This document shows positions 1 through 7,577 of a stretch of 35,145 bases of DNA, piece after piece. Under the pieces are notes generated by a model. The model searched no databases. It had not been told where the DNA came from and saw nothing but the letters and a program-made list of their open reading frames with translations. Where the stretch lies: the NCBI GenBank assembly GCA_031288175.1, contig JAITRW010000028.1, forward strand, positions 1 to 35,145, read 5' to 3'. The stretch comes from Tannerellaceae bacterium (GTDB lineage: Bacteria > Bacteroidota > Bacteroidia > Bacteroidales > Tannerellaceae). Position 1 is the stretch's first letter, and every line of letters starts with the position of its first letter. Position numbers and translations under genes: made by a program.

Positions 1-987
1 CGTCACCTTCACCTCTTTCCCCAGCGAGTTATCTATCGCATAACCCCAGATCACATCCACCTCATCGGGATTGAACTTGTTCATAAAGGCATTGATATAA
101 CCCATTTCCTCCATCAGCAGAGGCGTCTCCTCGTTGCAGCTTACATTCAGCAGCAACCGACGGGCGTGACGCACATCTTTGTTACCCAGCAGCGGCGAGT
201 GCAACGCATCTTCCAACGCAATCCGCACCCGTTCGTCCCCTGTGCCGAAACCGTTACTCATCAGCGCCACCCCTCCGTCTTTCATCGTCGTCTCCACGTC
301 GGCGAAGTCAAGGTTGATAACCCCGTTTTGTGTAATAATCTCAGCTATGCTGCGGGCGGCCACCGTTAGGGTATCATCCGCCTTTTTAAACGCATTGATC
401 ACCGTCAGGTCGGCATAGATATCCCGTAACTTCTCGTTATTGATCACCAGCAGCGCATCCACGTTACGCGCTATCTCTTCCACTCCGTTCAACGCTTGCA
501 GGATCTTCCGTTTCCCTTCAAAAAGGAAAGGGATTGTCACTATCCCTACCGTCAGGATACCCATCTCCCGCGCTATACTTGCGATCACCGGCGCCGCCCC
601 CGTACCCGTACCTCCTCCCATACCTGCGGTGATGAAAGCCATTTTTGTCCCGTCATCCAGCATCCGGTAAATCTCTTCACGGCTCTCTTCTGCCGCGCAC
701 TTGGCTTTGAGAGGTTGATTACCTGCACCAAGTCCCTGTGTTATAGTACGACCGAGCACAATGCGCTGGGGGACAGGAGAACGATCCAACGCCTGTTTGT
801 CTGTATTACAGAGGACGAAAGAGACTTCCTGTATACCCTCCTCGTACATGTGGCTGACCGCATTGCCACCTCCACCTCCCACACCAACCACTTTGATTAT
901 GTTAGGACCTTTACTCAGGGAGTTATCTTTCCCGTAGACAAACGTAATCAACTCCCCCTCATTCGCTGTCAATCCCTTTTCGTCCAT
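1..987 (-). CDS. ftsZ: Cell division protein FtsZ (3' end outside window)
   Basis: Tubulin-like GTPase that polymerises into the cytokinetic Z-ring at mid-cell. Reading the minus strand from the ATG at 987 gives 329 uninterrupted codons to the window edge. The N-terminal GTP-binding region is clear: a glycine-rich VVGVGGGGGNAV near residue 34, FVLCNTDKQAL, and the tubulin signature GGGTGTGAAP. The T7-loop region NLDFADVETTM, which completes the GTPase site of the neighbouring subunit, is also present. The C-terminal linker and the tail that binds FtsA lie off the left edge. It is the last visible gene of ftsQ-ftsA-ftsZ, 64 bases after ftsA. The start was chosen because the glycine loop follows after a short extension typical of the family. 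Identification is certain; only the C-terminus is unknown. Confidence 0.97.
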   Translation of the reverse strand, partial: MDEKGLTANEGELITFVYGKDNSLSKGPNIIKVVGVGGGGGNAVSHMYEEGIQEVSFVLCNTDKQALDRSPVPQRIVLGRTITQGLGAGNQPLKAKCAAEESREEIYRMLDDGTKMAFITAGMGGGTGTGAAPVIASIAREMGILTVGIVTIPFLFEGKRKILQALNGVEEIARNVDALLVINNEKLRDIYADLTVINAFKKADDTLTVAARSIAEIITQNGVINLDFADVETTMKDGGVALMSNGFGTGDERVRIALEDALHSPLLGNKDVRHARRLLLNVSCNEETPLLMEEMGYINAFMNKFNPDEVDVIWGYAIDNSLGKEVKVT

Positions 988-1026
988 TATTCGTTGTTTG
1001 CTGCTTAAATAAACTTATATGACTGT

Positions 1027-1043
1027 TGAGGATACTTTCCTCA
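1027..1043 (-). other. Small hairpin between ftsA and ftsZ
   Basis: In the 64-base ftsA-ftsZ gap, TGAGGA and TCCTCA form a perfect 6-bp stem with a 5-base loop, starting 8 bases after the ftsA stop codon. No T-run follows on the minus strand, so it does not look like an intrinsic terminator. It could be an mRNA processing or stability element that adjusts the ftsZ to ftsA ratio. A weak -7-like sequence (TAAGTTTA on the minus strand, 1010-1017) lies between it and ftsZ. Confidence 0.35.
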
Positions 1044-1051
1044 CTTAATCT

Positions 1052-2380
1052 CTACAACTCGTCGTCGCTGAACAACCCTCCGACCCATCCTTTAATGGTA
1101 TCTTTTACTTTACCGCCGTCTTTCTTTTTCTTTCCGGAAGCAGGATTCCGTGGAGGAACAGTCGGTACAGGGATTGTAGCGGCGGGTGGAGGCGTTGCAG
1201 AAGAAGAAGCCGCCGGGGTAGCACGGCGGGCGCAATTTTCCACATCGGGAAGTATCAGAATACCGACGGCTACGGCATCACAAGCGTCATGGCAGGAGAT
1301 TGTACCCTGTTCAAATATTCCCTTTCGCAAGGAAGCGTAACGCACATCCTTTTTGAGACGTCCTTTTATCAGCTCTGCCAATTTACGCAGGTTGGAACCT
1401 CCGCCCGTGACGACTACACCCGCACCGAGTAGTTTCGCTATTTCCGGCGTTTCCAGGCGTACTAACACGTTCTCCAAGATTTCTTTGGCTCTGGCTTCGA
1501 CAATAGTGTTGATATCCAAAAGACGGATGTCGCTCAATTTCGTACCATCCTCGCCGTTGACTTGCACGGTAGATGTATCCTCTTTATCAGCTTCAATTGC
1601 CCCATAAGTGATTTTGACACGTTCAGCTTCCGCCTCCACAAGATTCAATTCCGTCAAATCCCGAGTGATCAGGCGAGATCCTAAGGGGATCACGTTCAAG
1701 AATTGCAAACGTCCCTCCTTAAACATTGTTACTGACGTAATTCCTGCACCGAAATCTACCAGTGCACAACCTAATTCCTTTTCGCTTTCCGTCAGTACGG
1801 CCTCTGCCTGTACAAGCGGACTTATCACGATCCCTGCCACACGCACATGTGCCCGTTCCGCTGTGTTGAGAATATGCCGACGGAGGGAAGGACGCCCTAC
1901 GATCAGTTTGAAATCCGCTTCGATACTCCGGCAGGGAACGCCCACAGGATTAAGCGTTCTTTTCCCATCCACCCTGTAGGCTGGAAGTACGATGTCCAGT
2001 ACATCCAACCCTTCCGGTTTATAGGCGCGGCACTCCTCGTGCAGAAGGTCAAGTATTTCTTCCGTAACTTCCTCTTCACCGTCGAGTTCTCGGGAAACGA
2101 TGTGATCAATAGTACGAATAGACTGTCCTCCGATACCGATGTACACTTTTGCTATCCGGCTACCTTCCAACCGACTTTCCAATTTACGCACCAAACTACT
2201 TAGTTTGACAGCTGTTTCCCCGATATTAAAAACCCTGCCACGACGAATACCGGTATTTTCTTCTTCCGTTTCCCGTGCCAATATGTTCAATTTTCCCGAT
2301 TCGGTACACCGCCCCACGATACCTGTCAAATGAGAGGTACCTAAGTCAATTGCCACGACAAAATCCGTATATCCCGCCAT
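1052..2380 (-). CDS. ftsA: Cell division protein FtsA
   Basis: Actin-fold ATPase that tethers FtsZ filaments to the inner membrane and recruits later division proteins. The actin-like motifs are visible: phosphate-1 VVAIDLGTSHLTG near residues 8-20, phosphate-2 ALVDFGAGITSV near 206-217, and the adenosine motif VVVTGGGSNL near 320-330. A proline/alanine-rich linker (about 390-425) precedes a basic run KKKK and a C-terminal amphipathic stretch KDTIKGWVGGLF that fits the family's membrane-targeting helix. At 442 residues the length is normal. It begins 19 bases after ftsQ and is presumably co-transcribed with it. Confidence 0.96.
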   Translation of the reverse strand: MAGYTDFVVAIDLGTSHLTGIVGRCTESGKLNILARETEEENTGIRRGRVFNIGETAVKLSSLVRKLESRLEGSRIAKVYIGIGGQSIRTIDHIVSRELDGEEEVTEEILDLLHEECRAYKPEGLDVLDIVLPAYRVDGKRTLNPVGVPCRSIEADFKLIVGRPSLRRHILNTAERAHVRVAGIVISPLVQAEAVLTESEKELGCALVDFGAGITSVTMFKEGRLQFLNVIPLGSRLITRDLTELNLVEAEAERVKITYGAIEADKEDTSTVQVNGEDGTKLSDIRLLDINTIVEARAKEILENVLVRLETPEIAKLLGAGVVVTGGGSNLRKLAELIKGRLKKDVRYASLRKGIFEQGTISCHDACDAVAVGILILPDVENCARRATPAASSSATPPPAATIPVPTVPPRNPASGKKKKDGGKVKDTIKGWVGGLFSDDEL

Positions 2381-2399
2381 CTTTGTTCCTATTCCTTCT

Positions 2400-3146
2400 T
2401 TACCTTCGGGTACAGACCACCTGACCCCTGTACTTCAAATTAATCACACTATACTTTTGCCACCCGAGCTTGGGGATAGCCTGCTCATAAAACAAACGGA
2501 GGTTCTCCAATTTCTTTTCAAAACCGTCCGGTGGACCTAATACGATACGATGGTCTCCCACTCTCGGAATAAATTCTACTTCCCTGTCCCGACGCACATA
2601 CAATTGTTCTATCTGCACATTCCAAAACGCATCGTTGCGCAAAAATAAAGCTATTTCATATAAGCTACCTATTGCCATTTCTTTTTCTACGTACCCACAC
2701 GCCACCGGCAGATAGGCTGTACTGCGTACACTTACAGGCATTATTTTACCGGATCGATCTACATAGAAATTACCATACATCCCCATTACCCGCAATACCG
2801 GCTCTCGTTGCGTAACCACAACTTTGACCTTGCCGGACAGTGTGAGAAAAGCCTCTGCCTGTGCCACCATATCATGTCGTTCCACAGTTTTTTCCAGCTT
2901 TTCAGTATCTATCTCTTTCCAAGTTTTGCCAACGGGATAGACTTCCTCTGATTTCATGATTGCTACCACGTCCGCGCTTGTCAAAAATTGTTCCTGTACG
3001 TTGTCCTGCACCACCACTTCTACCCCTTCGCAAATTTCCCCTTTCCCCTTGTTAGCCTTAAAAGCCCATGACCCCCATAGTACATATACCCCCAGCAGCA
3101 CTGCCCCTCCCATCATTGCTACTCGCTGTATCCGCACTTTCCCCAT
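2400..3146 (-). CDS. ftsQ: Cell division protein FtsQ
   Basis: Bitopic inner-membrane division protein that links the cytoplasmic Z-ring to the periplasmic septal machinery. The 248 residues show a short basic cytoplasmic tail, one membrane segment at about 9-28, then a periplasmic domain. A POTRA-like part (about 39-115) ends in VKVVVTQREPVLRVMG, a recognisable FtsQ/DivIB feature, and FYVDRSGKIMPV and a C-terminal beta domain follow. Sequence conservation in this family is low, so position directly before ftsA-ftsZ is important support. In Bacteroidota ftsQ normally follows murC; here it is the first gene of its unit and faces a divergent peptidase gene. A -7-like element lies at 3180-3188. 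Confidence 0.9.
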   Translation of the reverse strand: MGKVRIQRVAMMGGAVLLGVYVLWGSWAFKANKGKGEICEGVEVVVQDNVQEQFLTSADVVAIMKSEEVYPVGKTWKEIDTEKLEKTVERHDMVAQAEAFLTLSGKVKVVVTQREPVLRVMGMYGNFYVDRSGKIMPVSVRSTAYLPVACGYVEKEMAIGSLYEIALFLRNDAFWNVQIEQLYVRRDREVEFIPRVGDHRIVLGPPDGFEKKLENLRLFYEQAIPKLGWQKYSVINLKYRGQVVCTRR

Positions 3147-3179
3147 CCTTACTCTGTATTGAGTTTGTCTTTCCGGACT

Positions 3180-3188
3180 GTAAAGGTA
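3180..3188 (-). promoter_or_regulatory. Candidate ftsQAZ promoter (-7 element)
   Basis: Read on the minus strand this is TACCTTTAC, matching 8 of 9 positions of the Bacteroidota -7 consensus TAnnTTTGC. It lies 33 bases upstream of the ftsQ ATG, leaving a short leader. No TTTG-type -33 element is evident at the expected distance. Confidence 0.4.
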
Positions 3189-3243
3189 ACAAAAACCTTA
3201 CGATGATGATGGAGGAATTAATGTGGAATCTTGCTTCGTAACA

Positions 3244-3256
3244 TTCATTAAATGAA
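3244..3256. promoter_or_regulatory. 13-bp palindrome in the ftsQ / M3 peptidase divergent region
   Basis: TTCATT-A-AATGAA is a perfect palindrome with a single central base. It lies about 30 bases upstream of the plus-strand -7 element and about 55 bases upstream of the ftsQ one, so a dimeric regulator could bind here. It is AT-rich, so chance occurrence is possible. Confidence 0.3.
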
Positions 3257-3284
3257 AGAAAATGAGGGAGTACCAGGAAAAAAT

Positions 3285-3293
3285 TACCTTTGC
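3285..3293 (+). promoter_or_regulatory. Promoter -7 element of the M3 peptidase-M23-tgt-lptG unit
   Basis: TACCTTTGC is an exact match to the Bacteroidota -7 consensus TAnnTTTGC, 39 bases before the peptidase ATG. The -33 element is not clear. It is the only strong promoter-like site seen before four closely spaced plus-strand genes. Confidence 0.65.
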
Positions 3294-3332
3294 CCAAAAA
3301 TGGGCTTGAGGTATTAAACAGGAAAGGGAAGT

Positions 3333-5450
3333 ATGGATATAAAAGTGATGGCGATGGGAGTTGCTTTGGTAGGAGGCATGTGTGTGCAATGTCATGAAAA
3401 TAAGGAAGAAAGTAATCCATTTTTAAAAGAATATACAACTCCGTTCGGAGTGCCGCCTTTTCAAGAAATAAGGATAGCACATTACAAGCCTGCCTTCCTG
3501 CAAGGAATGGCGGAACAAGTGAGAGAAATTGAAGCAATATGCGCCAATGAAGAAGAACCTACTTTTGCCAACACGATAGCTCCGCTGGATAAAAGCGGTC
3601 GCCTGCTGATGGCTGTCCGTTTAGTGTTTTTTGGATTGAACAGTGCGGACACCAATGAAGATATGGAGGCTTTGAGCCTTGAGATGTCTCCTTTATTTTC
3701 TAAGCATACGGATGATATTCGATTGAATCCCGTACTGTTTGGACGGGTGAAAGCCTTGTACGAAAAAAAGGAATCGTTAGGGCTGGATAAGGAGGAGGTA
3801 AAATTGTTAGAAGAAACGTACAAAGGTTTTGTACGGGGTGGAGCTGGGTTGCCGGTGGATAAACAGGAGCGGCTCCGGCAATTGAACAGCGAAATAGATA
3901 GGCTCCAGTTGACGTTCGGGCAGAATATGCTGAAAGAGACGAACGATTTCCAGTTAATTATTGACAAAGAAGAAGACTTGTCCGGTCTCCCTGCCGATCT
4001 TGTCGCCAATGCGGCAGAAACGGCAAAAAAGGCAGGTCGGGAAGGTAAATGGATTTTCACCCTGCATAATCCGAGTGTTATGCCTTTCCTGCAATATTCC
4101 GAAAAAAGGGAGCTGCGTGAAAAGATCTTCAAAGGTTATACGATGCGAGGTAATAACGGCAATACGGCCGATAATCGTGAAGTGGTATATTCCCTAATCA
4201 CCAAGCGTTTGGAAAAAGCGCAGTTGTTAGGTTATGTCACTTATGCCGATTTTGTGCTGGATGATCGTATGGCCAAGACCGCTGGTGATGTATATCGTCT
4301 GTTGGATGAAATATGGGCGCCTGCCTTAACTAAGACAAAGAGTGAATTGTCCGATATCAAGGCAGAGATATACAAGGAAGGGAACGCCTTTGAGGCCGAA
4401 GGTTGGGATTGGCGCTATTACGCTGACAAAGCACGTAAAACACGTTTTGAGTTCGATGAGAACGAGATACGTCCCTACTTACAGTTGGAGAATGTACGGG
4501 AAGGGGCTTTCTACGTCGCTCACAAATTATACGGCATCTCTTTTACAAAGTTGGACAATATACCATTACCTCATCCCGAAGCGGAAGCTTTTGAATGTAA
4601 GGATAAAGACGGTACAACATTGGGCGTTCTCTATATGGATTATTTTCCCCGTTCGGGTAAGCGAGGTGGTGCATGGTGTGGTAGTTACCGCTCGCAGACT
4701 TATAAAGACGGTGCAAGAATAGGTCCCGTGGTGACGATCGTCTGTAATTTTACTCGTCCTACTGCCGGGCAACCGGCTTTGTTGAGCGCTGACGAAGCCG
4801 GAACCCTTTTCCATGAGTTCGGGCATGGCTTGCACAGTCTTTTCCGTGATGTTCACTATTATGGGATAAGTGGAGTTCCACGCGATTTCGTAGAACTTCC
4901 CTCACAAGTGATGGAGCATTGGGTCACGGAACCGGAAGTGTTAGCAGTGTACGCCAAGCACTATCAAACCGGCGAAGTGATACCTTCCGAATTGATCGAA
5001 AAGTTAGATCGGAGCGGTAAGTATGGGCAAGGGTTCGCCACGGTAGAGTATCTGGCAGCTTCGTTCCTTGATATGGATCTCCATGTCTTAAAAGAGGTTC
5101 CGGAGCCTGGTTTTGATCTCCTTGCTTTTGAAGAAAAAGTGTTAAGTGAACGGGGATTACCTCGGCAGATACCTTCCCGTTACCGGACTACTTACTTCAA
5201 CCATACTATGGGTGGAGGTTATACGGCTGGTTATTATAGTTATATCTGGGCAGAAGTTCTTGATGCTGATGCCTTCGAGGCTTTCAAGGAAACCGGTGAC
5301 CTCTTCCATCCTGAAACGGCCGATCGTTTCCGTCGCTATGTGCTGACTCCCGGAGGCATTGATGATGCAATGGACATGTACGTTAATTTCCGTGGAAAGA
5401 AACCGAATACTACTCCCTTGCTCAAAAATCGGGGACTTGTAGAGAATTAA
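3333..5450 (+). CDS. M3 family zinc metallopeptidase (peptidyl-dipeptidase Dcp-like)
   Basis: Thimet oligopeptidase-family enzyme that cleaves short peptides, probably a peptidyl-dipeptidase like Dcp. The 705 residues include the zinc site HEFGH (H494, E495, H498) with the third ligand in FVELPSQ (E521), plus later family motifs PSRYRTTYFNHTMGGGYTAGYYSY. The opening NPFLKEYTTPFGVPPFQEI is the usual start of mature Bacteroidota Dcp proteins. The first 20 residues are hydrophobic and followed by cysteines (GGMCVQC), suggesting export, but the lipobox is poor, so lipoprotein status is uncertain. It opens a plus-strand unit and ends 6 bases before the M23 gene. Family assignment is secure; substrate and location are inferred. 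Confidence 0.93.
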   Translation: MDIKVMAMGVALVGGMCVQCHENKEESNPFLKEYTTPFGVPPFQEIRIAHYKPAFLQGMAEQVREIEAICANEEEPTFANTIAPLDKSGRLLMAVRLVFFGLNSADTNEDMEALSLEMSPLFSKHTDDIRLNPVLFGRVKALYEKKESLGLDKEEVKLLEETYKGFVRGGAGLPVDKQERLRQLNSEIDRLQLTFGQNMLKETNDFQLIIDKEEDLSGLPADLVANAAETAKKAGREGKWIFTLHNPSVMPFLQYSEKRELREKIFKGYTMRGNNGNTADNREVVYSLITKRLEKAQLLGYVTYADFVLDDRMAKTAGDVYRLLDEIWAPALTKTKSELSDIKAEIYKEGNAFEAEGWDWRYYADKARKTRFEFDENEIRPYLQLENVREGAFYVAHKLYGISFTKLDNIPLPHPEAEAFECKDKDGTTLGVLYMDYFPRSGKRGGAWCGSYRSQTYKDGARIGPVVTIVCNFTRPTAGQPALLSADEAGTLFHEFGHGLHSLFRDVHYYGISGVPRDFVELPSQVMEHWVTEPEVLAVYAKHYQTGEVIPSELIEKLDRSGKYGQGFATVEYLAASFLDMDLHVLKEVPEPGFDLLAFEEKVLSERGLPRQIPSRYRTTYFNHTMGGGYTAGYYSYIWAEVLDADAFEAFKETGDLFHPETADRFRRYVLTPGGIDDAMDMYVNFRGKKPNTTPLLKNRGLVEN

Positions 5451-5456
5451 TTTATT

Positions 5457-6410
5457 ATGGTACGAAAGAGTTTTCTTTGGATAGGTACATTGCTTCTGAC
5501 ACCCTCCTTGTTGGTGGCGCAAGAGAAAAATGAGATAAGATCTCTGCAACAAGTTTCAGGTTCGTCCACAGTCACCCGCATGGATCGGCAGGTAAATGCA
5601 CTGATAGCCGGACATATGGATACGAAAGAAGATATTCAAATACGGAAATTGATAGAGGCGAACGAACGTGCCAAATTGATAAGAGCGGAATCGTTGATGT
5701 ATCCCGCTGACGATTTGTATCAATCTCTCTGGGATAACTGTTACGTTAATCCCTTTCAAAAGCATTCCGTTACTTTCCCCGATAGTTACGAAATTGATTG
5801 TTCTTCTTTTGTTCTTCCTGTAGACAACGTGAGTATTTCTTCCCGCTTTGGACTCCGGCGGCGGCGGATGCACAGTGGTATAGATCTGCGTTTGGTGACC
5901 GGTGATACTGTCAAGGTGGCTTTTGACGGTAAAGTGCGTATACGAGGTTTCGAGCGTCGCGGTTATGGGTATTACCTTGTTGTCCGTCACCCTAATGGTT
6001 TGGAAACACTCTATGCGCACCTTTCTAAAATTTTCGTTAATGAAAACGACATTGTTCGTGCCGGAACACCCATTGCCCTCGGTGGACGTACGGGACGGGC
6101 TACCGGTTCACACCTTCATTTTGAGACTCGTTTTATGGGACAAGCCCTTAATCCGGAAGATCTTATTGACTTCGAGAACGGTGTACCTCACGACGATATT
6201 TACGTTTACCGTAATCCTGTTTTCCATAAAAAGGAAGTCTCCGCTTCTTCCAATAACCAATTTGTCTACCACCGGCTTCGCACGGGCGATACTCTCGGTT
6301 CGCTTGCCCGGCGATATGATACCACCGTTACCCGCCTTTGTGAACTCAATGACATTCGGAAAACGACTATCCTCCGTACAGGGTGGACGTTGCTTGTGGC
6401 AGGAGATTAG
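5457..6410 (+). CDS. Secreted M23 peptidase with C-terminal LysM domain
   Basis: Likely periplasmic peptidoglycan endopeptidase or amidase activator of the LytM/NlpD type. A signal peptide (about 1-20) ends LLVA before QEKNE. The M23 domain (about 115-235) keeps the zinc and catalytic residues: H139 and D143 in HSGID, H188 in YAHLS, and H219/H221 in SHLHFE. Retention of all four suggests an active enzyme rather than a degenerate activator. Residues 270-314 form a LysM module (YHRLRTGDTLGSLARRYDTT) that would bind glycan strands. The order M23 then LysM is the reverse of many NlpD proteins. Predicted processing leaves Gln at the N-terminus, a substrate for the glutaminyl cyclase encoded in this window. 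Confidence 0.92.
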   Translation: MVRKSFLWIGTLLLTPSLLVAQEKNEIRSLQQVSGSSTVTRMDRQVNALIAGHMDTKEDIQIRKLIEANERAKLIRAESLMYPADDLYQSLWDNCYVNPFQKHSVTFPDSYEIDCSSFVLPVDNVSISSRFGLRRRRMHSGIDLRLVTGDTVKVAFDGKVRIRGFERRGYGYYLVVRHPNGLETLYAHLSKIFVNENDIVRAGTPIALGGRTGRATGSHLHFETRFMGQALNPEDLIDFENGVPHDDIYVYRNPVFHKKEVSASSNNQFVYHRLRTGDTLGSLARRYDTTVTRLCELNDIRKTTILRTGWTLLVAGD

Positions 6411-6445
6411 TGTTCTACCATTTCCGACAGTGCCGAAACGGACAA

Positions 6446-7576
6446 ATGGATTTTGAGATACTCCAAAGAGATCCTTCATCGAAAGCACGAACGGGGCTAA
6501 TCACGACGGCACACGGAAAAATAAAAACACCCGTTTTCATGCCTGTCGGTACGCAGGCTACCGTGAAAGCAGTCCATATTCCCGAACTGAAAGCAGATAC
6601 TCATGCCCAGATCATACTCGGTAATACCTATCATCTCTATCTCCGTCCCGGTACCTCTATTTTTGAGAAGGCTGGGGGAATACATCGTTTCAACGGCTGG
6701 GATCGCCCTGTGTTAACCGATAGTGGAGGCTTTCAAGTCTTTTCGTTGGCTGAAAATCGTAAACTTACTGAAGAAGGTGCAGTTTTCCGTTCCCATATAG
6801 ATGGGTCTGCTCATCTTTTTTCTCCTGAAAAAGTGATAGATATACAACGTTCAATAGGTGCCGATATCATGATGGCTTTTGATGAATGTTGTCCTGGCGA
6901 CGCCGATCGTTCTTATGCAACTCGTTCCCTGACTTTGACTGAACTCTGGTTGAAGCGTTGTTTTACCCGTTTCCGGATGACAGAAGGTCGTTACGGTTAT
7001 ACTCAAACTCTCTTCCCTATCGTGCAAGGTTGTATATACTCTGACCTCCGGCGCCGTGCCGCCGAAGCTGTTGCCGAGTATGGTGCTGAAGGAAATGCTA
7101 TTGGCGGCCTTTCTGTTGGGGAACCTACCGAAGTGATGTACGAAATGATAGAAGTAGTGAACGAAGTCTTGCCAGAAGATCGTCCTCGCTACCTCATGGG
7201 AGTAGGTACTCCTGCGAACCTTCTGGAAGGGATAGAACGGGGTATAGATATGTTCGATTGTATCATACCGACTCGTAACGGACGTAACGGTCAACTTTTT
7301 ACTCGTTTCGGAATTATCAATATACGTAACCGTAAATGGCAAGATGACTTCTCTCCCGTTGATCCCGATGCTCTTTCTTTTGTGGATACACAGTATAGTC
7401 GAGCTTACCTCCATCATCTTTTCCGGACAAATGAGTATCTGGCGTTACAAATAGCTTCTCTGCACAACCTTGCCTTTTACTGTCGACTCATGGACGATGC
7501 ACAAAATCATATTGCTCTTGGCGACTTCATTGCATGGAAACGTCAAAAGCTTGGACAACTAAGTAATCGTCTGTGA
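6446..7576 (+). CDS. tgt: tRNA-guanine(34) transglycosylase (queuine tRNA-ribosyltransferase)
   Basis: Exchanges guanine 34 for the queuosine precursor preQ1 in tRNAs with GUN anticodons. The start at 6446 (MDFEILQRDP, 376 aa) matches the normal family N-terminus; an in-frame ATG at 6383 would overlap the M23 gene and add an unrelated extension. Catalytic residues are present: D92 in TDSGGFQ, the nucleophile D271 in DMFDCIIPTRNGR, and GGLSVGEP. The usual zinc motif CxCxxC is replaced by A309, S311 and D314; only the fourth ligand, H340 in ASLHNL, remains. The permease gene starts 1 base after its stop. Function is confident; zinc binding is doubtful. Confidence 0.94.
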   Translation: MDFEILQRDPSSKARTGLITTAHGKIKTPVFMPVGTQATVKAVHIPELKADTHAQIILGNTYHLYLRPGTSIFEKAGGIHRFNGWDRPVLTDSGGFQVFSLAENRKLTEEGAVFRSHIDGSAHLFSPEKVIDIQRSIGADIMMAFDECCPGDADRSYATRSLTLTELWLKRCFTRFRMTEGRYGYTQTLFPIVQGCIYSDLRRRAAEAVAEYGAEGNAIGGLSVGEPTEVMYEMIEVVNEVLPEDRPRYLMGVGTPANLLEGIERGIDMFDCIIPTRNGRNGQLFTRFGIINIRNRKWQDDFSPVDPDALSFVDTQYSRAYLHHLFRTNEYLALQIASLHNLAFYCRLMDDAQNHIALGDFIAWKRQKLGQLSNRL

Positions 7577-7577
7577 G

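Noticed and set aside
496-1008. 170-codon plus-strand open frame opposite ftsZ.
   Set aside because: It lies entirely over ftsZ on the other strand and has no recognisable domain or signal; the ftsZ translation is unambiguous.
1847-2203. Plus-strand open frames opposite ftsA.
   Set aside because: They are antisense to a complete, conserved ftsA and show no protein family features.
3333-3410. Lipoprotein signal on the M3 peptidase.
   Set aside because: Cysteines follow a hydrophobic stretch, but GGMC does not fit the lipobox consensus; left as possible export only.
3058-3537. 159-codon minus-strand open frame across the ftsQ/peptidase intergenic region.
   Set aside because: It overlaps two well-supported genes and both promoter-like sites; low-complexity composition suggests a shadow.
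6383-6445. Upstream ATG for tgt inside the M23 gene.
   Set aside because: The extension has no counterpart in the Tgt family; MDFEIL at 6446 matches the usual start.
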